DNA of 64,000 bases from Monarcha castaneiventris obscurior (lineage: Eukaryota > Chordata > Aves > Passeriformes > Monarchidae), in NCBI GenBank assembly GCA_026261815.1, contig JAMPIT010000890.1:8834001-8898000 (forward strand), given 5' to 3'. Numbering within the stretch: position 1 is the first letter of the stretch; each line of letters begins with the position of its first letter. The notes beneath the pieces are model-generated. The model was not told the origin of the DNA. It saw nothing but the letters and a program-made list of their open reading frames with translations, and made no database searches. Of this stretch, positions 63,732 through 64,000 are shown one piece after another. Made by a program: the position numbers and the translations under genes.

Positions 63732-63765
63732 AAATCCTATCTTCTTTATTGAGAAGATAGGATTT
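63732..63765. repeat. Perfect 14-bp inverted repeat (hairpin)
   Basis: AAATCCTATCTTCT (63732-63745) and AGAAGATAGGATTT (63752-63765) are exact reverse complements separated by the 6-nt loop TTATTG. It is followed by a TTTATTTATTTTATTT stretch, and a partial copy of the arm (TTATCTTCTCC) recurs just after it. It looks like an intrinsic terminator but lies in vertebrate DNA, where that reading does not apply. Confidence 0.9.
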
Positions 63766-64000
63766 TTATTTATTTTATTTATCTTCTCCTCTGACTTCAG
63801 CCTTCCAAGACTTTGCAAGTTGTTACTAGTGACCCAAGTGTTGTCTTAACCCTGCTTTCCTTATTCACCAGTGAAGACCAACATCCAATCCATCACAGCA
63901 TTTGCATGCACATAGGAATAACTCAATGTCTTTAAATTGTAAGAATAACTCAATGTCTTTAAACTCTTTGGATTTCCTAAAAGCACACTGAAGGCATCTT
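63766..64000. other. Non-coding end of window
   Basis: AT-rich sequence without a recognisable gene. Apart from the short direct repeat at 63916-63963 I see nothing in it. Confidence 0.6.
63916..63963. repeat. 21-bp direct repeat, period 27
   Basis: A 21-bp unit beginning GAATAACTCAATGTC and ending TTTAAA occurs at 63916-63936 and, identically, at 63943-63963, separated by TTGTAA. This is a recent local duplication in non-coding sequence. Confidence 0.95.

Noticed and set aside
63732..63785. Hairpin plus T-rich stretch as a Rho-independent terminator
   Set aside because: The window is vertebrate nuclear DNA by its CR1 and LTR content. The T stretch is interrupted and no bacterial gene precedes it.
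1..64000. CRISPR array, operon, prophage, toxin or other prokaryotic system
   Set aside because: There are no regularly spaced repeats, no compact gene arrays and no prokaryotic translation signals. Repeat families are avian.

Overview
The window reads as non-coding nuclear DNA from a bird, or less likely another archosaur. It is AT-rich and has no long open frames: the longest is 195 codons and nothing in it is recognisable. Interspersed repeats are sparse. The identifiable ones are two CR1 (chicken-repeat-1) LINE fragments with the family's 3' end (GATTCTAT-type terminus) and one LTR close to the ERVL-type LTRs common in bird genomes. Nothing suggests bacteria, a plasmid or an exogenous virus. 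There are no operons, no ribosome-binding-site-led genes, no rRNA and no CRISPR array, and I recognised no tRNA by eye.

Layout. Bases 1-25,200 are intergenic or intronic sequence holding only simple repeats: an (AT)13 at 1.8 kb, an AT/ACAT cryptic satellite at 3.8 kb, homopolymer runs and a perfect 13-bp duplication at 8.55 kb. From 25.3 to 33.1 kb the minus strand is purine-rich, and fragments of it translate into protein-like stretches in shifting frames with stops. This could be a very old decayed coding sequence or only a composition effect. At 34.8 and 42.3 kb on the plus strand, and at 51.3 kb on the minus strand, short segments sit between good splice-site-like sequences and could be exons of a gene or lncRNA whose other exons lie elsewhere. 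A CR1 tail lies at 38.7 kb, followed by two AT-rich hairpins. A palindromic ancient repeat of about 200 bp lies at 50.6-50.8 kb. A perfect 42-bp tandem duplication lies at 54.04 kb. A longer, old CR1 fragment, covering the reverse-transcriptase C-terminus and 3' UTR, lies at 56.9-57.5 kb. An apparently solo LTR on the minus strand lies at 61.0-61.5 kb. A perfect 14-bp-arm hairpin and a 21-bp direct repeat lie near the end.

No intact protein-coding gene can be supported from sequence reading alone, so gene cooperation cannot be described. The most useful next steps would be cross-species alignment for conserved elements, RNA-seq junctions for the three exon candidates, and a translated search of the two minus-strand coding-like tracts (25.3-33.1 kb and 54.2-56.7 kb).
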